From positions 1-64,000 of the forward strand of contig NZ_CAFK01000085.1 of the NCBI RefSeq assembly GCF_000239815.1: a DNA stretch of 64,000 nucleotides. Reading direction: 5' to 3'. The notes under the pieces are model-generated. The model was given only the letters and a program-made list of their open reading frames with translations, was not told the origin of the DNA and did no database searches. Positions 34,961 to 45,321 of the stretch are shown one piece after another (position 1 is the first letter of the stretch; every line of letters begins with the position of its first letter). This DNA comes from Bradyrhizobium sp. STM 3843. GTDB taxonomy: Bacteria; Pseudomonadota; Alphaproteobacteria; Rhizobiales; Xanthobacteraceae. Made by a program: the position numbers and the translations under genes.

Positions 34961-36130
34961 ATGACAGATCTACGCCATAGTCCTGACAATGCCTCGCCGG
35001 TCGAAGCTCATGGCTTTGACCGACGCAAACTCCTGAAAGGCGCGGCGGCGCTCGCTGCGGCGGCGGTGACGACGCAAGCGGCGTCTGGCGAGACCGTACC
35101 GCCGTTTGGCCAAACAGGCACTCCAACAAGGTCCACTGCCCCGTTGCCCCTGGGCCCGCTCCCGGGGAGCCGCTATCCGGATTCCCATCTGGAGTCAGCG
35201 CATCCCAAGACGTCATTCGGGCCCGCCGGATTCCCGGCGTTCGCAGGCACGATGGCGGTCGAGCGCGTCGCAACCGGTTTCCGCTGGGCCGAGGGCCCGG
35301 TCTATTTCCCGGCCGGACGCTATGTGCTGTTCAGTGACATTCCCAATAACCGCATCATGCGTTTCTCGGAAGATGACGGTCACGTCAGCGTCTATCGCCA
35401 GCCGTCGATGAACTCGAACGGCAACACCATCGATCGGGAAGGACGCCTGCTGACGTGCGAACATAGTGGCCGACGAGTCACCCGGACCGAGCTCGACGGC
35501 TCGATCACCATCGTCGCCGACAAGTACAACGGCAAGAGGCTGAACTCGCCAAACGACGTGGTGGTCGCGTCCGATGGCTCGATCTGGTTCACCGATCCCG
35601 TCTACGGTATCGGCGGATTCTATGAGGGCGTGAAAGCCAATCCCGAGCAGGAAAAGCACAACGTCTACCGGGTCGATCCCAAATCCGGCGACATCAAAGT
35701 GGTCGTCGATGACTTCGTGGAGCCCAACGGCCTCGCCTTCGCGCCGGACGAGAAGAAGATCTATATCATCGACACCGGCTTCACCGACGGGCCGGACAAC
35801 CCGTCGCATATCCGGGTATTCGATGTGGATCTTGCGGCCGGAAAGCTGTCGAACAGCAAGGTCTTCGCCGAGATGCCGAAACCCAGCATTACCGATGGCC
35901 TGCGCACCGACAGAGACGGGCGTGTCTGGTGCTCGGTGGGTTGGGGTGATCCGAACGAGGACGGCGTGCGCTGCTACACGGCAGACGGCGATCTCCTCGG
36001 CAAGATCCACATCCCGGAAACCGTCGCCAACCTGTGTTTCGGCGGCCAGCAGCGAAACAGACTTTATATCTGCGGCTCGTCATCGCTGTATGCGGTCTAC
36101 ACCAGCGTGCAGGGTGCGATGAAGCCATAA
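34961..36130 (+). CDS. Exported SMP-30/gluconolactonase-family protein
   Basis: 389 aa from the ATG at 34961 (GGGAGGACGCAT upstream). A twin-arginine signal lies at residues 19-45 (GFDRRKLLKGAAALAAAA). The rest is a six-bladed propeller of the SMP-30/Gnl/LRE family with FRWAEGPVYFP, LNSPNDVVVASDGSIWFTDP and the metal-binding NGLAFAPDEK. Family members hydrolyse sugar lactones or related esters using a divalent metal. The Tat signal implies a periplasmic enzyme. It stands alone between operons with its own inverted-repeat operator candidate. Confidence 0.88.
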   Translation: MTDLRHSPDNASPVEAHGFDRRKLLKGAAALAAAAVTTQAASGETVPPFGQTGTPTRSTAPLPLGPLPGSRYPDSHLESAHPKTSFGPAGFPAFAGTMAVERVATGFRWAEGPVYFPAGRYVLFSDIPNNRIMRFSEDDGHVSVYRQPSMNSNGNTIDREGRLLTCEHSGRRVTRTELDGSITIVADKYNGKRLNSPNDVVVASDGSIWFTDPVYGIGGFYEGVKANPEQEKHNVYRVDPKSGDIKVVVDDFVEPNGLAFAPDEKKIYIIDTGFTDGPDNPSHIRVFDVDLAAGKLSNSKVFAEMPKPSITDGLRTDRDGRVWCSVGWGDPNEDGVRCYTADGDLLGKIHIPETVANLCFGGQQRNRLYICGSSSLYAVYTSVQGAMKP

Positions 36131-36190
36131 CTGGCCTGGTTATGACAGAGCGCCAGCATATTTGTTGATGCGATGCCCTGTCTCCACAGC

Positions 36191-36273
36191 GTCATGGCCG
36201 GGCTCGTCCCGGCCATCCACGTCCTGGCTCCGCCGTAGGAAGATCGTAGAGCCCGGGTCAAGCCCGGGCATGA
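36191..36273. repeat. Interspersed palindromic repeat (GTCATGGCCGGG type)
   Basis: Two GC-rich hairpins, GGCCGGGCTCGTCCCGGCC and GCCCGGGTCAAGCCCGGGC, bounded by GTCATG and CATGAC, form one composite element between the converging SMP-30 and ppc genes. It may double as a terminator. Confidence 0.7.
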
Positions 36274-36322
36274 CGGCGGAGCAGGAAGAAGCGCTTTAGC
36301 CGTAAAGGACCAGGACGACAGC

Positions 36323-39142
36323 TCAGCCCGTATTTCTCAGCCCCGCCGAAATGCCATTGATCGTCAGCTGAATGCCGCGCAGAATCTGCTCGTCCGGATT
36401 TTGCGCGCGGTGTTCCTTCAGAAGCTCGACCTGCACGTGGTTGAGCGGGTCGAGATAGGGAAAACGGTTGCGCACCGAGCGCTCGAGCAGCGGGTTGCCC
36501 TGCAACAGTCGGTCCTGCCCCATGATGTCGAGCAGCGTTTCGATCGCCAGGTGGTATTCACGACGAATGCGGCCGAAGATCTTCTCGCGCAAGGCCTCGT
36601 CCGGCACCAGCTCGGCATAGCGCGAGGCAATCGCGATCGAGCTCTTCGCCAGCACCATGTCCATGTTCGACAGCAGCATGCGGAAGAACGGCCATTCGCG
36701 ATAGAGCTCCTTCAGGAACGGCATGCCCTGTTCCGGATGTTCCGCGATCCAGGCTTCCACCGCGCTGCCGAATCCGTACCATCCCGGCAGCATCAGCCGA
36801 CACTGCGCCCAGGAGAACACCCAGGGAATCGCGCGCAGATCCTCGATCGCGCGCGTCTTCTTGCGCGAGGCCGGCCGGCTGCCGATGTTGAGCGTCGCGA
36901 TCTCGTTGATGACGGTCGACTCCCAGAAATATTCGACGAAGCCGTCGGTCTCGTAGACCAGGCCGCGATAGGCGTTGAAGGCGAGCTCCGACAACCGATC
37001 CATCGCGGTGAGATACTCCCGCTTCGGCGCCGGCTGCCGCGGATGCAACAGGCTCGCCTCCAACGTCGCAGCGGCGAGAATTTCCAGATTGTTGCGGCCG
37101 ACCTCCGCGTTGGAATATTTGCTGGAGATGATCTCGCCCTGCTCGGTGATCCGGATCTGCCCGTTCACGGCACCTCCCGGCTGGGCGATGATCGCGTCAT
37201 AGCTTGGGCCGCCGCCGCGACCGACCGACCCGCCGCGACCATGAAACAGCCGCAGCCTTACGCCGTGGCGCTCGAAGATCTCAACGAGGCCGATCTCGGC
37301 CTTGTAGAGCTCCCAGCCCGAAGTGACGAAGCCGCCATCCTTGTTGCTGTCGGAATAACCGAGCATCACTTCCTGCACCGCGCCGCGGCTGTCGACCAAA
37401 CGGCGATAATCGTGCAACGCCAGCATCCGATCCATGATGCCGCTCGAGGCCTGGAGGTCCTCGATCGTCTCGAACAGCGGCACGATATTGACGCCGCTGC
37501 GCCCCGACGGGTCGATCAGCCCGACCTCCTTCAACAGCAGCGCGACTTCCAGCATATCCGACATCCCCTTGCACATCGAGATGATGCATTGGGGGATGAC
37601 GTCGGCGCCGAACGTCGCGTGTGCCTCGGCAGCAGCCCGGAACAATTCCAGCTCGCCGATCGTCTCATCACTATATTTGACGAAATGCGAGACCAGCGGA
37701 CGCGCGTTACGCAACTCGCCAGTCAAGAGCGCGATCCGCGCTTCTTCGCCGAGAGCGAGATAGGACATGCCGGGCATCGCGGTGTCGAGCAGTTCGGCGA
37801 CAGTCCGCTCGTGCACGGCGGAGTTCTGCCGGATGTCGAGCCGCGCCAGATGGAAGCCGAAGCAATCCACCGCGCGACGCAGCATGCGCAAGCGCCCGCG
37901 CGCGATGACCGCCGCATTGTTGGCGATCAGCGACCGATGCAGGACATCGAGATCGTCCTGCAATTCGCGGACGCTCTTGTAGGGCGCGCCCTCGCCGACC
38001 GGCGGCCGACTGATCTGAATGCCGAGCTTCTTCGCGGTCGCGGTCAGCCGCGCATAGATGCCGGAGACTGCGAGCCGATACGGCTCGCCGCTGCGATGCG
38101 GCGAGGTGTCCGGCGAGCGCTCGGCCAACGCGCGCAGCTCGTCGGAAATGTCCGCCAGATGAGCGGCGATCGACAGCTCGCCGCCGAGCAGATGCAGTTC
38201 CTCCAGATAATAATGCAGGACGAGGCTGGACTGCAGCTTCAGGGTGCCTCGCATCACGTCGGCGGTCACGAAAGGATTGCCGTCGCGGTCGCCGCCGATC
38301 CAGCTCCCCATCCGCAAGAAGGACGCGAGATCGCCAGCGACCTCCTCGCCGTCATTGAGCCGGTCCTCCAGCGCGCACAGCAGCGCCGGCACTTCGCGGA
38401 GGAAGGTGTAGTCGTAGAACGACAGGCCGTTGGTGACCTCGTCGAGCACCGTCAGCTTGGTCCGGCGCAACAGGTTGGTCTGCCACAAGGTCAGCACCGC
38501 CCGTCGCAGTGCCTCGTCGCTCGCCTCGCGCTCTTCCGGCGTGAGCTGCACGCGCTCGCGGCGGTCGAGCAGCGCGGCAATCTCCCATTCGCGATCCATC
38601 GTGCTCCTGCGGCGCACTTCGGTCGGATGCGCGGTCAGCACGGGGCTGACCAGAGCGGTCGCAAAAAACTTGCGCAGGTCGGCCGCGCCGAAGCCGGCCC
38701 CTTTGGCATGTGACAGGGTGGCGGCCAGCATTCCGCTGCCGCCATTTGCATCCGTGCGCGCCCGCATGCGGCGGATATTGTTCTGGTCCTCGGCGATATT
38801 GGCGAGATGCGAGAAATAGCTGAAGGCGCGGACGATACGCACGGTCTCCGCGATCGTCATGCCGTCGAGGATCTGCTCCAACTCCCGCCGCGCCGAACGA
38901 TCCTCATCGCGGTGGAACCGCACCGAGGTCTGGCGGATGCGTTCGACCAGCTCGAACACGTCGGCGCCTTCCTGGTCGCGGACGGTATCGCCGAGGATTC
39001 GACCGAGCAGCCGAATGTCCTCGCGGAGCCGTACGTCTTCCTCCATCGCCTGCGCCTCAGCAGCGCGATTTGATCTCGTGTCGGCGTCGGAAGGCTGGAC
39101 GTCGGAAGGCGTGATGTCGGAAGGCTTCGGCTGCGGCGACAT
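36323..39142 (-). CDS. ppc: Phosphoenolpyruvate carboxylase
   Basis: 939 aa, full length for bacterial PEPC. The catalytic His is in [12 protein letters not shown] near residue 175, the glycine-rich [14 protein letters not shown] loop near 630 is intact, and the C-terminus ends [13 protein letters not shown], the conserved tail. The enzyme fixes bicarbonate onto phosphoenolpyruvate to give oxaloacetate, refilling the TCA cycle. The first ~35 residues ([20 protein letters not shown]) are an unconserved Ser/Pro/Asp-rich extension. It appears monocistronic, facing away from the neighbouring crotonase gene's promoter. Confidence 0.97.
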   Translation of the reverse strand: MSPQPKPSDITPSDVQPSDADTRSNRAAEAQAMEEDVRLREDIRLLGRILGDTVRDQEGADVFELVERIRQTSVRFHRDEDRSARRELEQILDGMTIAETVRIVRAFSYFSHLANIAEDQNNIRRMRARTDANGGSGMLAATLSHAKGAGFGAADLRKFFATALVSPVLTAHPTEVRRRSTMDREWEIAALLDRRERVQLTPEEREASDEALRRAVLTLWQTNLLRRTKLTVLDEVTNGLSFYDYTFLREVPALLCALEDRLNDGEEVAGDLASFLRMGSWIGGDRDGNPFVTADVMRGTLKLQSSLVLHYYLEELHLLGGELSIAAHLADISDELRALAERSPDTSPHRSGEPYRLAVSGIYARLTATAKKLGIQISRPPVGEGAPYKSVRELQDDLDVLHRSLIANNAAVIARGRLRMLRRAVDCFGFHLARLDIRQNSAVHERTVAELLDTAMPGMSYLALGEEARIALLTGELRNARPLVSHFVKYSDETIGELELFRAAAEAHATFGADVIPQCIISMCKGMSDMLEVALLLKEVGLIDPSGRSGVNIVPLFETIEDLQASSGIMDRMLALHDYRRLVDSRGAVQEVMLGYSDSNKDGGFVTSGWELYKAEIGLVEIFERHGVRLRLFHGRGGSVGRGGGPSYDAIIAQPGGAVNGQIRITEQGEIISSKYSNAEVGRNNLEILAAATLEASLLHPRQPAPKREYLTAMDRLSELAFNAYRGLVYETDGFVEYFWESTVINEIATLNIGSRPASRKKTRAIEDLRAIPWVFSWAQCRLMLPGWYGFGSAVEAWIAEHPEQGMPFLKELYREWPFFRMLLSNMDMVLAKSSIAIASRYAELVPDEALREKIFGRIRREYHLAIETLLDIMGQDRLLQGNPLLERSVRNRFPYLDPLNHVQVELLKEHRAQNPDEQILRGIQLTINGISAGLRNTG

Positions 39143-39247
39143 GGCTCTTCTCCCCAGAAGCTGCCCGGCAACCCGTCAGTCTGCAAGTTTTTTGCCGCAG
39201 CGCAAGATGAAGATGCGGGCTGTGCCGCTCCGGGACGAGGCGAGACG

Positions 39248-40060
39248 TCAAACATCGACAAATCGCGGCGCCCGCTTCTCGATATTGGCACGCACGGCCT
39301 CGAGCTGGTTCGGACTGCCAATCAGCTTCTGCTGCTCGACCGACTCGGCCAGCAGTGCTGGACCGGGATCGACAGATAGGTTGTTCAGCATCCGCTTTGC
39401 GGCGCGGATCGCATCGGGGCTCTTGCCGGCGATCTCCAACGCTGTCTCCAACGCAGCGGCGCGCGGATCATCGCAGATGCGGGTGACCAGGCCATAGGAC
39501 TGCGCTTCCTGGGCCGAGAAGACGCGTCCCGTATAGGTCAGCTCGCGCAGGATATCGTCGCGCATGAGCGTCGCCAGAATTGGAGTTCCCGCCATGTCGG
39601 GCACCAGGCCCCATTTGATCTCCATGATCGACATCCTGGTATCGGGGGCGGCGTAACGCATGTCCGCGCCGAGCGCGAGCTGGAAACCACCGCCGAACGC
39701 AACACCATGCACCGCAGCAATCACCGGCACCGGCAATTGCCGCCAGCCCCACACCGCCTGCTGGGCGAAATTGGCCTGACCGTGGGTGCGGATGGTCAGA
39801 TCGCGCGCCTCACCGCCGGGAATACCGTTGCCGCCGCTGTCGTTCATCGCCGCAAAGCGTCCCATATCGAGACCCGCGCAGAATGCACGCCCCTCACCTG
39901 AGAGCACGACCGCGCGCAGGCCCTTCTCCTTGGACAGCCGCTCGGTCGCCTTAACCAGCGCCTCGAACATCGCCATGTCGAGCGCATTCATCTTGTCGGC
40001 CCTGACGAGGCGGACGTCGGCAACCCCGTTCTTGATCTCGATTGCTATCCGGCTTTCCAT
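39248..40060 (-). CDS. Crotonase-family enzyme, dienoyl-CoA-isomerase-like
   Basis: 270 aa crotonase fold. The first catalytic Glu of hydratases is Gln127 (GGGFQLALG). Glu147 (SIMEIKWG) is kept and Asp155 (GLVPDMAG) follows eight residues later, the same Glu-Asp spacing used by delta3,5-delta2,4-dienoyl-CoA isomerases. That fits isomerisation better than hydration. It is divergent, across 101 bases, from an SDR resembling 2,4-dienoyl-CoA reductase, which supports a role in breakdown of unsaturated fatty acids. An ordinary enoyl-CoA hydratase call remains possible. Confidence 0.78.
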   Translation of the reverse strand: MESRIAIEIKNGVADVRLVRADKMNALDMAMFEALVKATERLSKEKGLRAVVLSGEGRAFCAGLDMGRFAAMNDSGGNGIPGGEARDLTIRTHGQANFAQQAVWGWRQLPVPVIAAVHGVAFGGGFQLALGADMRYAAPDTRMSIMEIKWGLVPDMAGTPILATLMRDDILRELTYTGRVFSAQEAQSYGLVTRICDDPRAAALETALEIAGKSPDAIRAAKRMLNNLSVDPGPALLAESVEQQKLIGSPNQLEAVRANIEKRAPRFVDV

Positions 40061-40161
40061 CGAAAGGTTCTCCCTGGCCCTCTTCTTTCCGGCTTTACAG
40101 GAAACCGGCAGAGCGATTTAGTCAATCAACCGATGTACGACGGGATTCTGAGGTACAGCAC

Positions 40162-41037
40162 ATGTTCCAGGACAATCTCCTCGCAGGCCGACGGATTCTG
40201 GTGACAGGTGGCGGGACAGGACTCGGCAAGGCGATGGCCGCGCGCTTCCTGCAGCTCGGCGCCGAAGTGCATATTTGCGGGCGGCGGAAAATCGTTTGCG
40301 ACGAGACCGCGACCGAGCTGATGGATCTCCATGGCGGCCAGGTCACCAGCCATGGCGTCGATATCAGAAGCGCTCAAGCCGTCGAGGAGATGGTCGAGAA
40401 CATCTTCCGCGAAGGCGGCCTCACCGATCTCATCAACAATGCCGCCGGCAATTTCATCTCGCGCACCGAGGACCTCAGTCCGCGCGGTTTCGATGCCGTG
40501 GCGAACATCGTCATGCACGGCACCTTCTACGTGACGCACGCCGTCGGCCGACGCTGGATCGCAGCCAAGCAGCCCGGCAATGTCGTGTCGATCACGGTCA
40601 CCTGGGTGCGCAACGGCTCGCCCTATGTGGTGCCGTCGGCGATGAGCAAGTCGGCGATCCACGCCATGACGATGTCGCTTGCGGCCGAATGGGGCCGCTA
40701 TGGCATTCGGCTGAACACGATCGCACCCGGCGAAATCCCCACGGAAGGCATGAGCAAGCGCATCAAGCCCGGCGACGAGGCCGGCGCACGAACCAAGGCG
40801 ATGAACCCGATGGGCCGGGTCGGCACCATGGAGGAATTGCAGAACCTCGCGGTGTTCCTGATCTCCGGCGGCTGCGACTGGATCAACGGCGAGACGATCG
40901 CGATGGATGGAGCCCAGGCGCTGGCGATGGGCGGCAATTTCTATCAGCTGCGCGACTGGACCGACGAGGACTGGGCCAAGGCGAAGGATTCGATCAAGGC
41001 GCAGAACGAGAAGGACCGCGCGACCCGCGCGAGCTGA
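40162..41037 (+). CDS. SDR oxidoreductase, 2,4-dienoyl-CoA reductase-like
   Basis: 291 aa from the ATG at 40162 (GAGG nine bases upstream). It begins FQDNLLAGRRILVTGGGTGLG. The dinucleotide motif TGGGTGLG, the NNAAGNF block near 92-98 and the active-site segment VVPSAMSK (Ser159, Lys163) match mitochondrial 2,4-dienoyl-CoA reductase, which uses a Ser-x3-Lys arrangement instead of the usual Tyr-x3-Lys. LAAEWGRYGIRLN follows as in that family. It would reduce 2,4-dienoyl-CoA with NADPH, partnering with the divergent isomerase-like gene. Confidence 0.82.
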   Translation: MFQDNLLAGRRILVTGGGTGLGKAMAARFLQLGAEVHICGRRKIVCDETATELMDLHGGQVTSHGVDIRSAQAVEEMVENIFREGGLTDLINNAAGNFISRTEDLSPRGFDAVANIVMHGTFYVTHAVGRRWIAAKQPGNVVSITVTWVRNGSPYVVPSAMSKSAIHAMTMSLAAEWGRYGIRLNTIAPGEIPTEGMSKRIKPGDEAGARTKAMNPMGRVGTMEELQNLAVFLISGGCDWINGETIAMDGAQALAMGGNFYQLRDWTDEDWAKAKDSIKAQNEKDRATRAS

Positions 41038-41330
41038 CACGCTCGCCTCCGCGAAGCCAGCGCCAATCGCAGCGCAGTTTGTGCGGCCACGGTGAGATAG
41101 GACCTCGGTTGTGGTGCCAATCGCCTCATCGCGGCACGATCCGCGACGCGATTGAAGCGATGCACTCTGCTGTTGACCACGCGTGCGAAACTGCGACGCG
41201 TCATCGCAGTGTCATCAAATTCGGATTCATCTGAAATTCGACGATCGTCTCCTTCCTTCCCCTGACGCGAAGACATTTCTGCTTCGTTCGTCGGCATAAT
41301 TTTCTGCGCCCCAAGATTGGATAGACATAA

Positions 41331-42932
41331 ATGATCACAAATCTCTCTTCGCTGAGGGCTTCGCGCCATGACGCCTGGACGTCTCTCGCAGCCGGTGCGA
41401 GCGCGCTGCTGCTGATGACGGGCGCCGCCTGCGCGGATTCCTCCGTCACTTTCCAGGGACAGACCTACGTCAACAAGGGCCTGGTCGGCATCGCCCGCGT
41501 TCCGTCGAACGCTGTCGATCAGTTCGGCGACACGCTCGGCGGCTTCGGCTCCGGCATGGCGATGAATCTCGACAGCTGGCACAAGAATCGCGACGGCAGC
41601 TATGGCGGCACCTCGTACATGCTGCCGGACCGTGGCTGGAATACGCAAGGAACGGTCGACTTCCACGGCCGGCTGCATCGCTTCGAGCTCACGCTCAATC
41701 CGCTCTATTCCGGCTCGACCACCAGCCAGAACCAGCTGCAGCTGAACTACAAGGGCTCGATCCTGTTTCATCGCTGGGGTGGCCAGCAGACCACGGGCCT
41801 CGATCCGGCCGGCGTGCAGCCGGCGGATCTCATCTTCCCCGATCTGCCGATCGCCTCCAACAAGAGCATCAGCCTCGACAATGAGGCCGTGGTGCATGTC
41901 GGCGACGGCACCTACTGGGTCAGCGATGAATACGGCGCCTACATTTATCACTATGATCACCACGGCGCGCTGTTGAACGTGATCCGGCCGCCGGATGCCT
42001 TCATCCCGATGCGCCGCGACAGCTCGGGCAACCTGGTCGAGGACTTCTCCGCCAATAGCCCGCCGATCGGCGCGACCTATGACAAGGGCAATCCAGTCTC
42101 GGGCCGGCAGAACAACCAGGGCTTCGAGGGTCTGGCCATGAGCCCGGACCGCAAGACCCTGTTCATCCTGCTGCAGAGCGCGCTGATCCAGGACCTCGAT
42201 GCAACCAGTTCGAAGACCATCAAGCTGACCCGCAACAACACCCGCCTGCTGGCCTATGATCTGCGCCACCGCCAGCCCAAGCTGGTCGGCGAATATGTCG
42301 TGCAGCTGCCGCATTATCAGGATCAGACCACGACGACCCCGACCCTGCTCACGGCGGCTCAGAGCGAGCTGCTTGCGCTCAACGATCATCAGTTCCTGGT
42401 GCTCGCCCGCGACAGCAGTGGCGGCTTTACAGCGAAGAGCGCCGGCTCTGTCTATCGCAGCGTCGACCTGCTCGACATTTCCGGAGCGACCAACATCGCC
42501 GGTACCGCGTATGACAGCCCTACTACGCCGGTCGCGCCGAAAGGCGTGCTCCTCAGCACGATCACGCCCGCGATCTATCAGAAATTTCTTGATATCAACG
42601 ACAACACCCAGCTGAACCGCTTCGGCCTGCACAACGGCGCACCGAACGACAGCAATGACCTGTACGAAAAGTGGGAAAGCATGGCGGTGGTGCCCGTCGG
42701 TGATCCCAGGGCGCCGCACGACTACTTCCTGTTCGTCGGCAGCGACAACGACTTCATCACCCAGGACGGCCATATGGTCGGGCAAGCCTACGCCGATGCC
42801 ACGGGTGCCAATGTCGACACGCTGGTGCTGGTCTATCGCGTGACGCTGCCGACCTATGTGCGTCCGCAGACTAATCCGTTCGAGCATTTTGCGGGTTTCG
42901 GGTTCGGCTTCGATTTCGACGATCATCACTGA
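41331..42932 (+). CDS. Exported phytase-like esterase-family protein
   Basis: 533 aa. Residues 1-36 form a long Sec signal (SLAAGASALLLMTGAACA, cleavage before DSS). The mature protein matches the esterase-like activity of phytase family domain: NKGLVGIARVPSNAVDQFGDT, NNQGFEGLAMSPDRKTLF, and a late YEKWESMAVV block, all typical of this six-bladed propeller group. The activity of most members is untested. The C-terminus is Phe/Gly/Asp-rich (FGFGFDFDDHH). It is flanked by a strong terminator and appears monocistronic. Confidence 0.85.
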   Translation: MITNLSSLRASRHDAWTSLAAGASALLLMTGAACADSSVTFQGQTYVNKGLVGIARVPSNAVDQFGDTLGGFGSGMAMNLDSWHKNRDGSYGGTSYMLPDRGWNTQGTVDFHGRLHRFELTLNPLYSGSTTSQNQLQLNYKGSILFHRWGGQQTTGLDPAGVQPADLIFPDLPIASNKSISLDNEAVVHVGDGTYWVSDEYGAYIYHYDHHGALLNVIRPPDAFIPMRRDSSGNLVEDFSANSPPIGATYDKGNPVSGRQNNQGFEGLAMSPDRKTLFILLQSALIQDLDATSSKTIKLTRNNTRLLAYDLRHRQPKLVGEYVVQLPHYQDQTTTTPTLLTAAQSELLALNDHQFLVLARDSSGGFTAKSAGSVYRSVDLLDISGATNIAGTAYDSPTTPVAPKGVLLSTITPAIYQKFLDINDNTQLNRFGLHNGAPNDSNDLYEKWESMAVVPVGDPRAPHDYFLFVGSDNDFITQDGHMVGQAYADATGANVDTLVLVYRVTLPTYVRPQTNPFEHFAGFGFGFDFDDHH

Positions 42933-42957
42933 TCTCGCCGAAAGTGCAGCGATCCGA

Positions 42958-42987
42958 CCGCCGGCCTGCCCAAGGCCGGCGGTTTTT
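42958..42987 (+). terminator. Rho-independent terminator
   Basis: CCGCCGGCCT (42958-42967) and AGGCCGGCGG (42973-42982) form a perfect ten-base stem with a five-base loop, followed at once by five T. It stands 26 bases after the phytase-like gene and before the convergent acyl-CoA dehydrogenase end. Confidence 0.92.
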
Positions 42988-43021
42988 GCTGATGCCACGT
43001 CGCAACGAATCGATCGATCTC

Positions 43022-44299
43022 TCACGCGCGCTTGCCCGCCCCCATATAGCCGAACAGGAATCCCGCCACCTTGCGCATCTGGATCTCCTCGCTGCCCTCG
43101 GTGATGCGGTAGCGGCGGTGATGGCGGTAGATGTGCTCGAACGGCTTGTGCCGCGAATAGCCCATGCCGCCATGCACCTGGATCGCGCGGTCCGCGGCCT
43201 CGCAGCAGAGCCGGTTGGCCCAGTAGTTACACATCGAGACCTTGTCGGAGAGCGTGTGCTCGACCTCGGCCTGGGTCATCTGGTCCATTTGCCAGGCCGT
43301 CTTGCGGATCAGAAGCCGCAGCATTTCCGCCTGCGTCGCAAGCTCCACCAGCGGCCACTGGATCGCCTGGTTCTCGGCCAGCGCCTTGCCGAAGGGTTTC
43401 CGTTCGCGTGCGTAGTTCACACTCTCATTGATGCAGTAGACCGCTGCCCCCAGCGAGCTCGCAGCCTGGCGAATGCGATTCTCATGCACGAAGCATTGCG
43501 CCAGCGACAGGCCGCGCCCGACCTCGCCGAACACGGCGTCTTCCGGCACGAACACGTCGTTAAAGCTGACGCGCGGATGATCGGTCGGCATGTTGAAGGT
43601 CCAGAGATATTCCTCGACCTTCACGCCCTCGCTGTTTGCCGGCACCAGGAAACAGCTGATGCCGCGGGCATCGCCGTCATTGCCGGAGGTGCGGGCAAAC
43701 AGCGCGCAGTGCGTGGCGACATGCATACCGGTGGTCCACATCTTCTCGCCATTGATCAGCCAGCCCTTGACGTTGTCGCGCGTTGCCGGCACCGCCTTGG
43801 TCTCCATATGCGTGGCGTCGGAGCCATGATGTGGTTCGGTCAGGCCGAAGGTGATGCGGTATTTGCCGGTGATTGTCCCGTCGATCATCTCCTTCTGGTT
43901 CTCGCTGCCGTAGCGGTCGAGCATGGTGACGACAGGAAAATTGCCTACGATCGAATGCTCGTTCTGCAGATCGTTGTGCAGGCCAAGCCCCTTGGATGCG
44001 AAGTGCTCGCGGATCACGGCCATCCAGAGGTTCGAGCCATCCCTGCCGCCATAGCGCTTCGGGATCGCAAAGCGCAGGTGGCCGGCTCGGTCGGCGCGAT
44101 CCTTGGCCTGGCGCAGCAGCGCCTCCCACTCATGCCGCGGCAGCCCGCCATTGTCGAAGTCGGTGCGGGCCCATTCGCGGCGATGGTCGAAGAAGCGGAT
44201 GTTGTCATCGGACTGTTCCAAGGGCTTGATCTCGGTGTCGATGAAACGATCGAGCTCGGCGAGATAGGCGACGAGCTCCTGGGGCAAGGAAAAGTCCAT
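43022..44299 (-). CDS. Acyl-CoA dehydrogenase family protein (ACAD10/11- or LvaC-like)
   Basis: 425 aa from the ATG at 44299 with GGGAGAGATGCC upstream. It has the flavin-binding FGLTEPHHGSDATHMET, the WLINGEKMWTTG turn, QVHGGMGYSRHKPFEHIYR and a late ITEGSEEIQMRKVAG. The long N-terminal helix bundle and the HHRRYRITEG segment suit the ACAD10/11 branch. Such enzymes can act on 4-phospho-acyl-CoA when paired with an APH-type kinase. A kinase of that type, a DUF6285 protein and an SDR are encoded within 5 kb. A plain acyl-CoA dehydrogenase is the cautious alternative. Confidence 0.85.
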   Translation of the reverse strand: MDFSLPQELVAYLAELDRFIDTEIKPLEQSDDNIRFFDHRREWARTDFDNGGLPRHEWEALLRQAKDRADRAGHLRFAIPKRYGGRDGSNLWMAVIREHFASKGLGLHNDLQNEHSIVGNFPVVTMLDRYGSENQKEMIDGTITGKYRITFGLTEPHHGSDATHMETKAVPATRDNVKGWLINGEKMWTTGMHVATHCALFARTSGNDGDARGISCFLVPANSEGVKVEEYLWTFNMPTDHPRVSFNDVFVPEDAVFGEVGRGLSLAQCFVHENRIRQAASSLGAAVYCINESVNYARERKPFGKALAENQAIQWPLVELATQAEMLRLLIRKTAWQMDQMTQAEVEHTLSDKVSMCNYWANRLCCEAADRAIQVHGGMGYSRHKPFEHIYRHHRRYRITEGSEEIQMRKVAGFLFGYMGAGKRA

Positions 44300-44477
44300 G
44301 GCATCTCTCCCGGCATTTTGTTGTTTGTCGTACCGCACGCGCGACGCATCTCGCCGTGATCGGCGGTCTGCTTGCGACGCGCGCCGTCCCTGCGTATTTG
44401 AGGCAGCGCGCGAGCTGAGCTTGCGCTAGTCTCGCGCGCGAACATTCCACATCAACGAAAAACTGGAGGGACCGCCG

Positions 44478-45257
44478 ATGGAGCTGAAATATTCGAAGAT
44501 CACCCGCAACGGCCCGATCACGGTCGTCACCTTGGCGCGGCCCGAGGTCTACAACGCGCTGCATATCGAGGCGCATTACGAGCTCAACAAGGTGTTCGAT
44601 CAGTTCGCCGCCGATCCCGAGCAGTGGGTCGCGATCGTAACCGGCGAGGGCGACAAGGCTTTCTGCGCCGGCAACGATCTGAAATGGCAGGCAGCGGGCG
44701 GCGCGCGCGGCTGGGACAAGGGCGGCTTCGCCGGACTGACCTCGCGCTTCGACTGCGACAAGCCGCTGATCGCGGCGGTCAACGGCGTCGCGATGGGTGG
44801 CGGCTTCGAGATCGCGCTGGCTTGCGATCTGATCATCGCCTCCGAAAATGCCACCTTCGCCCTGCCCGAGCCGCGCGTTGGGCTGGCCGCGCTCGCCGGC
44901 GGCCTGCAGCGGCTGCCGCGACAGATCGGTCTGAAGCGCGCGATGGGCATGATCCTGACCGCGCGCCATGTCAGCGCAAAGGAAGGCCTCGAACTCGGCT
45001 TCGTCAACGAGGTGGTGCCGCAGGGCGAGGCGCTGGCCGGAGCGATGCGCTGGGCCGAAATGATTGCCAAGAACTCGCCGATGTCGATCCGCGCCTCCAA
45101 ACAGGCGATCGAAAAAGGCCTTGCGGTGTCGCTGCAGCAGGCGGTCATGGAGCAGCGCGACTATCCCGCCGTGCAGGCGATGCTCAACTCGCAGGACTAT
45201 ATCGAAGGGCCAAAAGCCTTTGCCGAGAAGCGCCCGCCGAAATGGGTGGGGAAGTAA
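44478..45257 (+). CDS. Enoyl-CoA hydratase
   Basis: 259 aa crotonase with both catalytic glutamates: Glu111 (GGGFEIALACD) and Glu131 (FALPEPRVG), 20 residues apart as in rat crotonase Glu144 and Glu164. The oxyanion glycine region AFCAGNDLK is intact. It should add water to a 2-enoyl-CoA. It is divergent from the acyl-CoA dehydrogenase gene across 178 bases; the ATG follows TGGAGGGACCGCCG. A GC-rich inverted repeat, GCGCGCGAG/CTCGCGCGC, lies at 44406-44439 in that control region. Confidence 0.9.
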   Translation: MELKYSKITRNGPITVVTLARPEVYNALHIEAHYELNKVFDQFAADPEQWVAIVTGEGDKAFCAGNDLKWQAAGGARGWDKGGFAGLTSRFDCDKPLIAAVNGVAMGGGFEIALACDLIIASENATFALPEPRVGLAALAGGLQRLPRQIGLKRAMGMILTARHVSAKEGLELGFVNEVVPQGEALAGAMRWAEMIAKNSPMSIRASKQAIEKGLAVSLQQAVMEQRDYPAVQAMLNSQDYIEGPKAFAEKRPPKWVGK

Positions 45258-45321
45258 CACTCCATTGTCATTCCGCGGCATGATCGTGATGAGACGCCCG
45301 CTCGCCGTCCACTTTCGTCTG

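Noticed and set aside
36401..38713. 770-codon plus-strand frame opposite ppc
   Set aside because: Antisense to a fully conserved PEP carboxylase gene.
41195..41225. Possible Pho box before the phytase-like gene
   Set aside because: Only GTGTCAT and a weak ATTCAT are present with wrong spacing; two good CTGTCAT-like halves are missing.
40944..43025. 693-codon minus-strand frame opposite the phytase-like gene
   Set aside because: The plus-strand gene has a signal peptide, family motifs and a terminator; the opposite frame has none of these.
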